DNA of 64,000 bases from contig OX393578.1 of assembly GCA_947652605.1 (NCBI GenBank), forward strand, positions 34,291,470-34,355,469. The letters are read 5' to 3'. This document shows positions 1-12,475 of this stretch, piece after piece. The stretch comes from Elmis aenea. Lineage: Eukaryota; Arthropoda; Insecta; Coleoptera; Elmidae. Within the stretch, counting starts at the first letter, position 1, and each line of letters begins with the position of its first letter. Made by a program: the position numbers and the translations under genes. Below the pieces are notes generated by a model, which did not search any database, was not told where the DNA came from, and saw only the letters and a program-made list of their open reading frames with translations.

Positions 1-1520
1 AAAAACTTTATTGGTTGTCTACAAATCACTGATTTGACGAATATCGCGATATTTATTTCCAAATAACGCAAGCGATTATGAATTTTAAAGCTCGTGTTAT
101 GTATTGCAGCTCACACAGTGTCAATTTTGGGAACTGGAGCATTGGTTGTCGTGGTAAAAGAGAATGTTGTACCCAAAATATCCCTTCCGTTTTTGTTTTA
201 TACCTCCCCGCATTATCAAGTTTAGTTCTACATAGTATGAGCTTATTATAGTGTATTCTTGTTTTAAGTTATCACGCAACAAAATTCCTTTGTCATCCTA
301 AAACACTTTAGCCATATCTTGCCGGTAATACGCTAAACACGGAACTTGTGCGAAAGTGGAGTACCCCTGTTATGCGACTTCAGTCTCAATTTTTGTTTCG
401 CATCAAAATAGTGAGCTTAATTTTGATAGATAGTAGGTAACCATTCAAATTAAATTTTTTTTCTGTTTTGCTAGCGTGTGCGCTAAATTACCCTCTGAAA
501 GCAATACTCTGCAGCGTTTTTTAAGGCTATGAAGATTTCTTCTGATCTGTACTTTTTTTTCATTTTAAATTCTCGTGATAAATTTTTTTTCATTTGAAAA
601 TAAGGAGTATCCTCTCTCCATATATTTGATATATAATTATGAATTTTAGCGGGATATAAATCCTGTTTTGCAAATGTTTTATCACTGCTCTAGTATATTT
701 TTTAGTTGGGTGCAATAAGAGCGTAAGAATTGCACTTGACTGTAAGATGACAAAACGTACTCAATCAAGGACCGTAAACGTTTGTAATGGCGTGTATTGT
801 TAAAAAGGGATAAATCACTTAGGATGAACTCATTTGTAACAAATTTAAATGTGTTCTATCAGATCACGTTTTATGTTAAAATTTTAACTAAAATGTACGC
901 CACTGCGTTCCTAACATGCAGCTTTTATTGTATTTTAATATTGGAGTAGCGATTGTTGTACTGTCACTTCGGATATACGCCCTATCAGTTTCAGAAAAAG
1001 CGTTGTAGTTACCTATACAAAAATATGTTACATTTAGTCTATGTGTGAGGAAATTAGTGCGCGTAATAATGTATGTTTCTGTGGCATATTTTATAGATTA
1101 GTATTTACTCTCAGGCTCGTTACACGTAATGCTTTTCCACATTTAACAGAGCGTTATGTGCACGACGTACCAGCACATTATGACGGTTGTAAATATACCT
1201 GTAGCAAAATTTCGTATGCATACATATAGACATGTATATGTTTAAAATTATACCGAATAGCAAATGCATCGCGCTAACCGCGTGATTAATTATGCATAAC
1301 TCAACATGCATTACAAAAAAATAATTAAACTTTGAATTTCACAATTATCAAATAAATAAAACTGCATGAACAAACTACTTTATTTATATTACGCAAATTT
1401 TTGTGTAACAAATGACGTAAACGTTTGTTAAATATTCTAAACTATTTCACGTCAACCTATTTCACAAAAGTTTGCAGTTATCCACATGAAAAATAAAAAA
1501 GAATTTCTTTTGCTTGTATG
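1..1520. other. AT-rich, no gene seen
   Basis: No convincing exon, repeat pair or element end. The 62-codon frame at 1041-1229 shows no known motif. Confidence 0.5.
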
Positions 1521-2455
1521 TATATGTTACGGTCAATGTAAGTAATTGGGAATTATTTATGATGCCCGAGCAATTTAAAAAGTGCCCATTGGGATGTGAC
1601 AAAATAATAAATTATATAGAAAATATTACATTGCCCGGGTATTATGAATAATGCTGGAAATCGAGTGGGCAATTTAAGAAATTTTTTATTCATATTTCTC
1701 TACATACAAAAATAAGAAGATATTATATTAAAACAAATTTTTAAATAACTAACAAACAAATAAAGAAACAAACTGGTGGTGATAAAATAAGTATAAAATA
1801 TACGTATGCCTAACTAAAAAAAACATATTAGGTAGGTATGTACTTGCAAATACATATGTCGTAGGGATAATGTGAATACCGGCATTTTATAAAACGCCTA
1901 GGTATTTTATAAAAATCCTGCAAAACGAGCATCTCGTGTTTTGACTAGGCAAATAATAAAATGCCGGCCTAATTGTTTTTAAGAAAAACAAACCTATAAG
2001 CTTCATTTTTATTATTTATTTTAAAAAAATCTTTAACCAACCTTTAACCTAACCCTCTACTACTGACCAAATGAATGAGGGTCAGGTTAAAGGTTGGTTA
2101 AAGCTTTTTTTTGTATGAACACAAATGTATGGGTTTAAGAAAAGTCATAATTTGCTCCTTTTGCCGGCTTTTTATAAAATGCCTAGGCGTTTTGTAAAAA
2201 GCCGGATTTCACATTATGCCTACGACACAATATACACACAAAAAAATGAAATCCTAGAGTTTCTATTTATTTTTTAATTTAAGTGACCAGAGAAATAATA
2301 GCAGTATTTAGAATGACCGGGCAATGTAATAAATTATCCTAGATTGTCGTAGGCAAATACAAAATTATTAAATTGCCTGATTTTATCGGTCATTATTTAT
2401 TATGACCAAGCATTATGGTAACTGCCCTGAATAATCGAATTGACCGTTACATATA
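1521..2455. mobile_element. Three nested inverted-repeat elements
   Basis: The outer inverted repeat is TATATGTTACGGTCA (1521) with TGACCGTTACATATA (2441-2455), plus shared ATTACATTGCCCGG blocks. The middle one is GTCGTAGGGATAATGTGAA (1859) with its complement ending about 2226, including CCGGC..TTTTATAAAA..GCCTAGG. The inner one is TTTAACCAACCTTTAACCT (about 2030) with its complement near 2080-2106. No coding sequence. Confidence 0.85.
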
Positions 2456-2483
2456 CACTGTATACGATGTAAAATTATTATCT

Positions 2484-2735
2484 TTAAAAAACGACTGCAC
2501 TTAGGTATAGGGAATGCTATTAAAATCCCACTAAAATAACGTGTTTAGTCCAAAAATGCAATAAAAAACATATCATTGTATTTGAAATAAGAAAGTAGAC
2601 GTCAACTTCCGGTAATTCCGGAAGTGTCACCATCTTATAAATATCTTCATTAAACAGATCATATGCCATTATGGTCATAACCAAAATTTCAGATCAATAA
2701 CCTTTTTCATTGTTCGGTCCCAATCAATCACCCTG
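2484..2735 (+). mobile_element. Right-half copy of the 30.6-kb element
   Basis: Matches 30866-31126: CTGCACTTAGGTATAGGGAA, TATTTGAAATAAGAAAGTAG, ACGTCAACTTCCGGTA, ends CCAATCAATCACCCTG|TA. The left half is missing. Confidence 0.87.
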
Positions 2736-2900
2736 TATACAAATAATAATTATTTTTAAAGCCCTTTTTCGTTTTGCATTTTCTCTGAATTTTAATAATC
2801 AGTGCTCAATATTACAAAATTGGACAAGACTATGGTAATAAGAGGATTATTTATCGTTTCTGCAAAAAACGAATGACGAAAATATTTTTTTTGTCCTCCT

Positions 2901-3182
2901 CTAGAAGAAGACATTATAAATTAATATGTGTGTGGGTTTTAATAGAGTTGCTCGACGTGTATTACCATCAAAGTTAAAAGCGAGTGGCAGTTTCCCCGTG
3001 AACGGTGAGTTAGAACGTTTAATTAACCAAATGAATTTAATGGTCTCGCCTCATTTAATTTAAAGTACAGAGTAATTAGGGTAAGTTTCGTGCTATCCAC
3101 TAACAAAATCAATTTTTAAATTGCAGAACGTACTGATGCAATAACCAATATTAAACCGACCGTTTATTGTCTTCGACACTAA
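2901..3182 (+). other. Candidate spliced short transcript of unknown nature
   Basis: A good acceptor (TTTGTCCTCCTCTAG, ending 2900) is followed by sequence to 3004, where CG|GTGAGT forms a donor. The 122-nt intron ends with a branch-like CACTAAC and TTTTTAAATTGCAG at 3126. Joining 2926-3004 to 3127-3182 gives a 44-codon ATG frame (starting MCVGFNRVARR) crossing the junction without a stop. The signals are canonical, but the peptide matches nothing I know and could be chance. It might instead be a non-coding transcript. Confidence 0.3.
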
Positions 3183-3446
3183 TTTGTTTATTAGATTGAT
3201 AGTGTTTGTTATATTAGGTCAACGACAACATCATATAATATTTAAAAAGGCGCTTAACGAACGAAATCGTTCAATGAACAAAAAAATAAACAACGACGGG
3301 TTGCAAATGAATTTGATACATCAAACACTTATATTAGATATGTTTTTGTGTAGGAGGGGATATTTAAAAATGATAACAACTTTATGTAAAACGGCATTTG
3401 CTGAGTATCCAGACTTCTCATATGCAACTTTTATTAAGTTTGTTCC

Positions 3447-3700
3447 AGCACGGTTATGTACGATCCGATGTGCTCGTACATCGGATCGTACTACGCAGTA
3501 TCGATATCGCGTTCCGGCAGCGTCTCTGATAGTTCATCAGACGGTTTGTTGCCAACAGCTATCGGATAAATTCATAAACTAGATTGTAACGGTTAAACAG
3601 TACATAAATGAAGGGAAGAACTATCGCTGGATTTTTACACGCATGCGCTGTTCATAACTAACGTGCCCTGTGATAAATACACATCGCACTTGCAATCCAA
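3447..3700 (+). repeat. Dispersed repeat, GTTCCAGCA-GGCTATGTACGAT family
   Basis: Shares GCAGTATCGATAT, GATAGTTCATC.GACAGT-like, TCGCTGGATTTTTACACGCA and TGCGCTGTT blocks with 51548-51840. It has a local hairpin at 3460-3495 (CGATCCGATGTGCTCGTACA). Confidence 0.8.
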
Positions 3701-3710
3701 TGTCTTAAGA

Positions 3711-3911
3711 CAGTGGTTTCCAAACTTTTTGCGCCCCCCTTTTTTCATGAAAAATTGTTGCGCCCCCCTTAATTTTCGCAACAATATAATTTCATAAATT
3801 AACTATTCAAAGTACTAAGTTTTTCAAAAATATCCACTAAATACGCAAATTTTACAAGGATTTTTTTTCATAAAAAGTTATATTCCGCGCCCCACAGATT
3901 GAAAAACATTG
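3711..3911. mobile_element. hAT-type MITE, CAGTGGTTTCC ends
   Basis: Starts CAGTGGTTTCCAAAC followed by TTTTTGCGCCCCCC; the right end reads, in complement, CAATGTTTTTCAATCTGTGG. Flanks TCTTAAGA and TGTTGAGA match at 6 of 8. A short internal deletion derivative. Confidence 0.68.
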
Positions 3912-4067
3912 TGTTGAGATGTTTACAGTTGCGAAGCGTTAATTTCTGTAAAGGCAATAGACACAAATGTCATTAACGGTTTAGGTATGTCGATAGATAA
4001 AGCGTGCCAGCAGCGGTTAGTACATTTATTAGTCCGTAGTTGACGGATGTGCATAAACTAGTTTATA

Positions 4068-4705
4068 CAGGCTGTCACACAAAAAACGCCGCAAGCTGTA
4101 ACTCCGTTATTTGTGGTCCGATTTTGGTGAACAAAAAACTAAATGAAATGTCTCCTCAAATACTATAAACTGAATTGGATTTCAATTTTTTTCAAGGTCA
4201 ACTTAAATGTCAAACGATAGTCAATTTTTTTTTCAAATGGCACCATCTATTTTTTTTTACTAAATCTGGTAGACATTATTTTTCTGAATTCAATGATGTA
4301 ATCATAAGTTAATTTTAGTGCAAAACTAATAAGAAATAAAAAATAAAAGTTTAACTAAAATATGCTAGGTTTCACAAAATTTTCAAGCGTGCCGTGGAAA
4401 ACAAAAAAATCCAAATCAACAAATATCATTTAAATACCATCTAAATACCACACTGATGGTATTTAAATGATATTTGTCATTGAATTCAGAAAAATAATGT
4501 CTACCAGATTTAGTAAAAAAAAATAGATGGTGCCATTTGAAAAAAAAATTGACTATCGTTTGACATTTAAGTTGACCTCGAAAAAAATTGAAATCCAATT
4601 CAGTTTATAGCATTTGAGGAGACATTTCATTTAGTTTTTTGTTCACCAAAATCGGACCACAAATAACGGAGTTACAGCTTGCGGCGTTTTTTGTGTGACA
4701 GCCTG
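4068..4705. mobile_element. TA-flanked foldback element, arms about 230 bp
   Basis: Starts CAGGCTGTCACACAAAAAAC, ends with its complement, flanked by TA on both sides. Left arm 4068 to about 4297, right arm about 4478-4705, nearly identical. A small palindrome around CCACACTGATGGTATT lies in the spacer. Confidence 0.92.
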
Positions 4706-4709
4706 TATA

Positions 4710-6929
4710 TCAAAAAGTGAATTAGTACAAAACACTCATAAGTTGCAGAAAGTTTTCTATCGCCGAGAAAAAAGAAGTTATTTAAAAACAGATGCTACAT
4801 TCGAGTATTTGAATAGCACACTGCAAAATGATTAATTTTGGTGCAATTATTTCTCAAAATCAATGAGTTATTTAAAAGTTCTACTTTTCCTTTCAATTTC
4901 GGTCGACTCGGATTATTAAACATTTCAAGTCAAGTAAAATTTTTAACTCGTTTACCTATTTAATCGGCTTCGTTAATGTATTATTTTCCGATATCGCAAA
5001 AGTGAGATTGTATAACGAAACACTGCAAAGAATAAAATTTATTTTTAAAAACAAGTGTCAGTTTTATTTTGTGTGGGTAAACCACGTGAACTTTTATTCT
5101 ACAACAAACAAACAAACAAACGAACACAAATAATTCCGTCATTAAGAAAAACCAACCGTTGTTTAACCCAACAAAAAAATAACTGAAAGGTAATTACTTC
5201 GCATATTCTCTTTTATTCCGTTTGAGTATTTTTGAATCCGATTTTTAATAATCGAATAGCTTTGAAGTACAGTTAGCGCGGAAAAAAGTATTGTCAAACA
5301 ACAAAAAATCTCGGAAATAATTGGAACGAAAATCGTGAAAACCTTTTACAAAACGAATGCGTAATTTGTCTAACAATAAAGAAGACTCGCTTTTATTAGG
5401 GGTATAAAATACTAAAAGGCGAATATTTTATAAGCAAGACGACAAAAATAATGAGCCAGATAAATAAACGAAAGGTATTAGTGTATGAAAAGCAAACCGC
5501 TTTCACAAAATATTTATCAAAAATCAGCAAATTAACTAAAATTAAATTTAAATTTTATTTAACTTTATTAATTGCCTTTTAATGTGTACGAATTTCACAC
5601 AATTACTAGTACACAAAATCCTGGATAGAAGTTTTAGTTTCTTTTAATTTCAAAGTTTCCGATTCTGTTCTGCATACTAAATTCATTGCTTTAAGCTTTA
5701 AGTTAACCAAAAACTGTCAACATAGAAAAAAGCCAATTGTATGATATTTTCTTAAGGCGTATTTACCAGTTTAAAATATAAAAATACAAAAAAATGTGGT
5801 TGTATCCCGTCTTGTTAAAAGTATTCAAATAATTGTTCATCGCAAAATATAATAATTATGTTCATGCGCATGATAAAATATAACTTATTGCGTGAAATCT
5901 TTAAACAACTAAATAAAATTAAAAAGGTCTAAAAGCGAGCTGATAAAAACCAACAACCACATTGAACGGCAAGAAACTGACGCTGCACTAAGAGTTAATG
6001 GTACTTAAAAACTAACTTAACTAATACCTCTGGTCCTTTGGGGTTATTATCGAACTTTAAGTTCTGTGAAATGATCGGAAACTAATCGAAGTAAGGCAGT
6101 GTTTGTAATTTAACATATACATTTGTAGAACGCGCACTAGTTTTATCCGACTTTTAGACTTTTAAAACATCAAACAAAATGAAATACTTGTAAAAGGCTG
6201 AATGCAACAGACAATTTTTGTGCAGCTTTCTTGGCACGCACTTGGTAGGATTAATACGCTTGAAACGGTACTTTACTCTTGCCATGTGTGTTTGTAACCT
6301 TAATAATGCTTAATCTATACTGCAGCTGAAGAACCTTTTTAAAATTAGTTATTAATCTGCATGTGACTCTACAGTGTGTCCAAAAGTAATGAATATGCTA
6401 TATATCTCAGTAAATATCCACTTTAGGGAAAAATGTTTTGTATAAGAGTTTTTTGGTACTTAGTTTTCCACCATAATACAAAATGAAAATATATTTTTTT
6501 CGAATAACAAAAGCACAATGAAAAACAATTAAATTTTTTTAAATGGCAAGGTACCCTATATTATACTCATTTGATAGATTTTTTTTCTCTTTTCAATGAT
6601 GCAAAACTTTAGTACCCTTATTTAAGAAACTTTTTGAGAAAAACGCAAAAATTATTTTAATTGATTAGTATTTATTTCTAACATAATCATCATAAGAACT
6701 AAAATTTTTGGCGAAATCTACAATAAGTGTTCAAACTGTGAACCATTTACAGCTTGGCAATAATAAACTCGGTTTTTAAACCCGTTTATAACATTCCCAA
6801 CCATTTCAGGTGTAATTTCTCTAATACGATCTTTTAAATTTTCGATATTCTCCGGCCTCTTAGCATAAACCTAATTTTTAATACGAACATCCACGAGTTT
6901 ATTAAAAAAAAACATAATGTAATTTGTAA
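4710..6929. other. AT-rich, no gene seen
   Basis: Short (CAAA)n at about 5103-5125. Otherwise no paired repeats or exon-like sequence. Confidence 0.5.
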
Positions 6930-7402
6930 AAAGTAGGTATAGCGTGTTCCATTAAAAAAATATCTTTTTCGTGTTTGAACTTTAGCCAATTGGACAGGAC
7001 GTAAGAAACACCCTGTGTATTATTTAAATTTTTTAACTATTTAGCAATCACTGTTACACTATTGTCAACTAAAGTATTAAATGAATTCGTTCTGACATTG
7101 CTAATTTGTAAAATATTAATATTTTTTTAGAGTCCTGTTACTGTCAATATTTTCATAATAATTTAAATAACTTAAAAACTATTGATTTTAGATACATGAA
7201 ACCCCAATAAATTATTGAAAGAGAATTTAATTTTGCACCAAAAAAAACGTATCGGTGCGCAAAGACAAAACACTGTGTACATTTGAAAATAATTTAAGGT
7301 AATGTAGTAAATAACCACAAACAACTTATATTCGAAAGTTTTTTTTTGTAAGCATTACAAGACGAGATATTGACGCGTTACGTTACTTTTTGTACACACT
7401 GT
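6930..7402 (+). mobile_element. Diverged copy of the 14.6-kb element interior
   Basis: Shares in order the GTTCCATTAAAAAAA, ACTATTGTC, TGAAAGAGAATTTAATTTT, CAAAAACAAAACACTGTGTA-like and TAGTAAAT..ACAAAC blocks with 14990-15360. The right end TTTTTGTACACACTGTA resembles the CACCCTGTA terminus. No clear left inverted end. Confidence 0.7.
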
Positions 7403-8947
7403 ATGTGAATTTACCAAAATAAAAATATACCAGTACGATAATTATACATACAAAATAAAAACCTTTAATTTCAGATGAACATTTTTAACTTATACTATTT
7501 AGGTACATTTCGCAACTGCTTAATTTTTAGTGTTTTAAAACTGATTTAATCAATTCTAAATAAATATTTGAAGGACATTTGCGGATTAAACAACAATTTT
7601 GGACTTAATATTGCAAAACTGAAAATAATAATAAAAAAAAACATTATTAAAATTTTTGATAATTTTAATTTTAACTTAAAAATATATTTCAAAATTCCGG
7701 GAAAGGCTATCGGGTCACAAAAACAAGCGATGATGGCCGCGTGATGTTAAACACATGCGTGCAAAATTGCGAACATTTTGATAAATCAACTTTAGAACTA
7801 AGTATTACGAAGAAATAAATTTTGCAAAACGTTTTGAGCTCCTTCCCAAATAGGACTTTAAAAAGCACAAAACAGAATTTTAAAAGATTTAAAAAGCACT
7901 GCCCAAGATTGTGTTTCCCACGGACCATGCCTTCGAAAATTAGTTACAATTTTGCCTGGGGAAAAACCCATAACATACTCGTACCTTAAAACTTTGTCAC
8001 TACTAATTAAGTTACTAAATTTCTGTAGTAAATTACCCTCCGGCGCTGCTAATAATCCTATTGGTACAGCAATATGTCTGTGGTAGCATCATGGAAACGC
8101 AAATTGCAATGTTGAATACGGTGTGCGCCTCCTGCAATTTCACTTTTCGTTTTTGTTTGCCACTCGTAAGATATAAAACTTTGATGTAATTGCAAGGACA
8201 GATTTCTATGCGTTTAAGTTGGTAAAAAATAAAAACAAATGCCCCGATTGTCATTTTTGATACGTTTTATGTTTCAGGTAAAGTTTTATAGTAAGTACAG
8301 TGAAACTTTTTATTTTGATTAAATGATATAAAATCTGAATGCAGAAAAAAGTAATGTTAGTAATTCGAACTGTACCGATATGTACATTAAATTATCCATA
8401 CGTTGGAATGTTGTTGGCCAGGGGGCTCGGTTTTCTACCATTTGCAGTGCAACAAATTCAGTTTTACATTTGCTTTTTGTTATTTTATAACAAATATCCC
8501 TTAAGGTAATCTAGTTGAGGCCTTAGTGCACCACAATTACTGTTTCTGACAAACATTAGGGTTGCTTCACCAAGTATTTAATATTTTTAATGAATTTAAG
8601 CTATATTACATACACCTGGGTAAAAGTAAGATAAATTTTAATTTTTTTTTCTGGTAAAACACATTTTATGATTTAAAAATCATTGCAAACATTATAAATG
8701 TCATATTTTTCTCTATAAAATGTAGAATATTAAAAAAAAAAAAATTACAAGAAAACGTGTGGTAGTCACTTTCGTTCGACGATTTTTCTAAAACGGCTTC
8801 TACGGCAACCACCATAATCATCTTTGGTTTTTCTCTTAAATACACTTTTTTTTTTAAATTTTAGAGTAGACCAAAAAAAAACTAGTCCTTGACGTAGCCG
8901 ATTTTTATTTTCCAATTGTTTGCAAAATGGCGGACATCAGAATGTAA
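7403..8947. other. No named feature; coding-like frame on minus strand
   Basis: On the minus strand, about 8090-7850, an 80-codon stretch without stops reads HRHIAVPIGLLAAPEGN and KVLRYEYVMGFSPGK. A neighbouring frame is open at 8033-8254. No family recognised; see findings. Confidence 0.3.
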
Positions 8948-9419
8948 AGGCCCAAACAGAATGCGAGTTTCGGGTTTTGAGTTTCGGGTTGGAGACTGAA
9001 ACTGGTCTTTGAAACTCGTTGCAAACACAATGCGAGTTTTTCAAAACTTAAAACTCGTCTTGACAAATGTCAATGTCAAATGACATTTTAAACAGCCAAA
9101 CCTTCATTAAGGTAAATTTTTGGAAATCGTGTAGTACCAATTCAGATTCGTTATTCTTTTTCCTTCAAAAATATCTAATACAATCTTACTTTCATGTTAA
9201 ATTTAGATGAAAATACGTGCCTGGGCCCATCAGCTGTCAGAAATTGACATGTTCGATTTTCGATGCCATTTTAACGCATTTTAAGCCTTTCAAACAATTA
9301 TTTCGACTTGATTTCATTAATAAAAGGGTTAGCTTTAAAACACCTAAATTTTTATGAAATTTTACCGTCGCGTCGGGTGTTGGCCCAAGGGTTATCCGAT
9401 GTATGGGGCGAGCGTCCAA

Positions 9420-9612
9420 AGTTCAAATCCACGAGACGGGGGAGGGGGGGGGTAGACGGGAAGAATCCCGGGGCCCGGTGTTGCCAAAGAGCTAATACAC
9501 AATATTTTGTTTACAAATACTATTAAAATTAAAAATTTAAACCTTTCTAAGAGTAATGGGGGCCCGTTGTCTATTGCTTCCCTGGGGCCCGAATTTTCTG
9601 TGAACGGCCCTG
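9420..9612 (-). mobile_element. Possible hAT fragment, GGGCCC-rich
   Basis: On the minus strand it starts CAGGGCCGTTCACAG with a GGGCCCC block. A partly matching GGGGCCCGG block lies at about 9468, with a run of G at 9440-9451. I could not find a target duplication, so the left boundary is a guess. Confidence 0.4.
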
Positions 9613-9700
9613 CCCACCACCATATTGCATAAAACAACGGATATGTCTTATCGTCCAAAAATATTAAAAATATGCTGCCTCACATCAATAACTGATAAAC

Positions 9701-9797
9701 TTGGGTGTGCGGGACATATTTATTAAAATGCGGGACGCGGGACAAATAAAGACAAAGCGGGACAGTCCCGGAAAATCGAGGACGTCTGGTAACCCTG
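9701..9797 (-). mobile_element. hAT-type end fragment of the TCCCGG family
   Basis: Read on the minus strand it starts CAGGGTTACCAGACGTCC, followed by repeated GTCCCG motifs. The other end is missing. It is related to the ends at 35834, 27488 and 53093. Confidence 0.65.
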
Positions 9798-9848
9798 AAT
9801 GCTGCCCTCAGATCAATAATTATGAACTAAAAAAATTATTGGTGCAAG

Positions 9849-10204
9849 CAGGGGCGGATCTAGGTTTTTCGGGGCCTAGGGCTTATTAAAGTCCAATGGG
9901 GCCCCATTTTTTGTTTAATTAAGAATCTTTGAATTGGGGTTTAAAATTAATTTTTAATAACATCAAAATCATAGTTGGTCAGAAGTGGTGATGATTTATG
10001 TTACATTGATTAAAATAAAACAAATACCTAATACCTACTATAAATTATCATTAGTAATATTAATTATTTTTTACAATACGATAAGTGCTAATTATTAATG
10101 AAAAAGTATTAAAAATGTATGATAGTAATTCAATTTTTGTGGGCCCTTCACACTTGGGGGCCCAGGGCTTAAGCCCTATTAGCCCCTATGTAGATCCGCC
10201 CCTG
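9849..10204. mobile_element. hAT-type MITE, CAGGGGCGGATCTA ends
   Basis: Starts CAGGGGCGGATCTAGG, ends TAGATCCGCCCCTG, with a perfect 8-bp duplication GGTGCAAG at 9841-9848 and 10205-10212. Subterminal GGGGCCC blocks; AT-rich centre. Confidence 0.93.
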
Positions 10205-10237
10205 GGTGCAAGAGAAAATGTATTTGTGTGAGTGAGT

Positions 10238-10610
10238 TTCGGTCTCTGAAGTTCAGCATGTTTGAAACCCAAACCCGACTTGAGCAAATACCGTCTTTAC
10301 GTTGAAACTCAAAGACCGTATTCTGTTCTGTTCGGTTTCATATGAATCCGTGTGTTTGATTTTGAAACCCGAAATTCAAAACCCAAAACTCAAAACCCAA
10401 AACTCAAAACCCAAAACTCAAAACCCAAAACCCAAAACTCGCATTCTGTTTCGGTCTCTAACTTCAGCATGTTTGAAACCCAAACCCGAGTTGAGCAAAT
10501 ACCGTCTTTACGTTGAAACTCAAAGACCGTATTCTGTTCGGTTTCATATGAATCCGTGTGTTTGACTTTGAAACCCGAAACTCAAAACACAAAACTCAAA
10601 ACCCGAAACT
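10238..10610 (+). repeat. Tandem duplication plus 14-bp minisatellite
   Basis: A unit starting GGTCTCT and including TTTGAAACCCAAACCCGA occurs at 10238 and again at 10453, about 130 bp long. Between them AAAACCCAAAACTC-type units repeat about five times (10375-10440). Confidence 0.88.
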
Positions 10611-10627
10611 CGCATTCTGTTTGGGCT

Positions 10628-12475
10628 TAAATATCGGATTTTTGACTACAAATTTGATTTTTAGTTTATAAAAAATGAACTACGACGTTTATAAGAAACA
10701 TCCTACGATAGACTAGATAATTATATCAAGATTTACTGTACCAAATCTCATTGTAATCGGTTTATCCGTCTTTGAGATATAATGGTTACCGTTTTTAGAA
10801 ACACCATTTCGAGAAAAACGCAGGGACGCGGTCACGCAGCGCTGTTGCCAAGAGTGCAATGCGTCTTGCAACAATGTTTCACAGTTGTACGCGCGGTTAT
10901 TTAGACCTGAAAATGGCGTATTTTGGAGTTTGCAAGTATAAGACGCACCCCCGTTTTAGCGTGCCAATATGAATTTGAGTTTATGCGTTTTATAGATGAG
11001 ATTTACAGTATAACGACAGTACTAAACCTGCGCGCAAGAGGGCGCATGACCAACTGTAACTTCGCCAATTTTCGGATTTTCTTACTGAAATTTTCAGAGA
11101 ATATAACTTAAAGGTTATACTATCAAATAAAGATATTTAAAAAAGGGTTTTTTTTAACCTACTTAGGTGTATGTAGCCCCTGAAAGCTCAAAAATGATTC
11201 TCTATTGTTACAAACCTCCATAATTTGTAGACCGGAAAGTTTTGGAACGACCCTGTTGTAAATTCTTATTAGGTCATCAAGAGCTTATACGAATAATGGG
11301 CAATAAGGCATCCTATGAAATGCATACATGGTATGATAAGCGTAAACTTTTCAATCAGTTATTGACAAAAAACAGTCGATAATAAAATACAAAATATAAA
11401 TCGGTTGAGCTTAGGTGTATATTAATATTGTTTTAACTTCAATAAACGGAACTAAAATATATTAAAATAAAATCAATATCGTGCTAACTCGGCTAATTAC
11501 ACTAACGATGCAGAATTCATGCATTATTCATAAGGCATTTTAAAAATCATCGCTAATACGACATTTCAAAAAAACGGAAACGAATTTTGATTCGATATAA
11601 TGACGTATTCCGCAATTCTTATGTACAGGGTGTTTGTTTCAAAGTGAAAACACGGGAATCTCGAAAACAGTTGGTTGAAAAATAGTTTAAAAAGTAGTGT
11701 GTTACTACGCAGTTAGTAAGAATATAAACTGAAAGTGTTTATGTTGTGCCCAGTTTCTAACAATGTTTTGAAAAAAATTTAAAAAATAAACTTAAAATTC
11801 CAACTTTACCCTTTTTTATTATTAACAATAGAAATTAGGTTTTTGTGTGTTACTTACGTTAAGGTCTTAATTGAATACGTAATACGTTGTTATAATTGAC
11901 CCGGCCGGCTTAGATTGTGATTTAGCCTCCTTCTTGATTTATTTGTTATGGTCGCCAAATTCACATGTTTTGTGGTGAATGCAATGATAATTATGATATT
12001 TTAGAAAAATGTACAAATACCTCAAGTGTTACGATCAAGATCGCGTTGTGGTGAAAATATTTGGGTTATAAACAAAATATAAGATATTATTGACTCAAAT
12101 TTATAAAAGGAATCTATCGAAGCGAACCAAAATAAAATATCTAACAATAAGTTTGATTACGAGATAACTCCCAAAGATAAAACACCGATGTTGTTAAACA
12201 TGCTCTTGTAAGTAAATATGAAATATTGGAACAATTGCACGGTACGTTTTTCGTACTTTTGAGTTAAGGACACAATAGAACTAATAGAACATTCAATTTA
12301 ATCGTTGCTTGAAAATACAACTTATCAATAATTTAATTTGCAACAACTAAGTTAACGACTTTACTTGAAAATGATCTACATTACATACACATCAGCATTT
12401 TACTTTCAAAAATTAATAGAAATGTTCACTGTACATTTCTATGGTTTAAATATATTAAATACAAAAAAATTACTA
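10628..12475. other. No gene seen
   Basis: One isolated CAGGGTGTTTGTTTCAAAG end at 11627 flanked by TA, with no partner recognised. The rest is unassigned. Confidence 0.45.

Larger units (their letters stand above)
8948..10627. mobile_element. PIF/Harbinger-like element carrying nested elements
   Basis: Terminal repeats AGGCCCAAACAGAATGCGAG and, from the right, AGCCCAAACAGAATGCGAG, followed inward by GGGTTTTGAGTTT blocks. TAA flanks both ends, a 3-bp duplication as in PIF/Harbinger. Inside are a hAT MITE (9849), a GGGCCC-ended hAT end (about 9612), a TCCCGG-family end (about 9797), and a 130-bp tandem duplication (10238 and 10453). No transposase remains. Confidence 0.8.

Noticed and set aside
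3184..3582. 132-codon open frame
   Set aside because: Its second half is a dispersed repeat found elsewhere without an open frame, and the first half shows no motif.
9392..9658. Proline- and glycine-rich frames over G runs (also 35201-35475)
   Set aside because: Low-complexity translation of G/C tracts in hAT ends.
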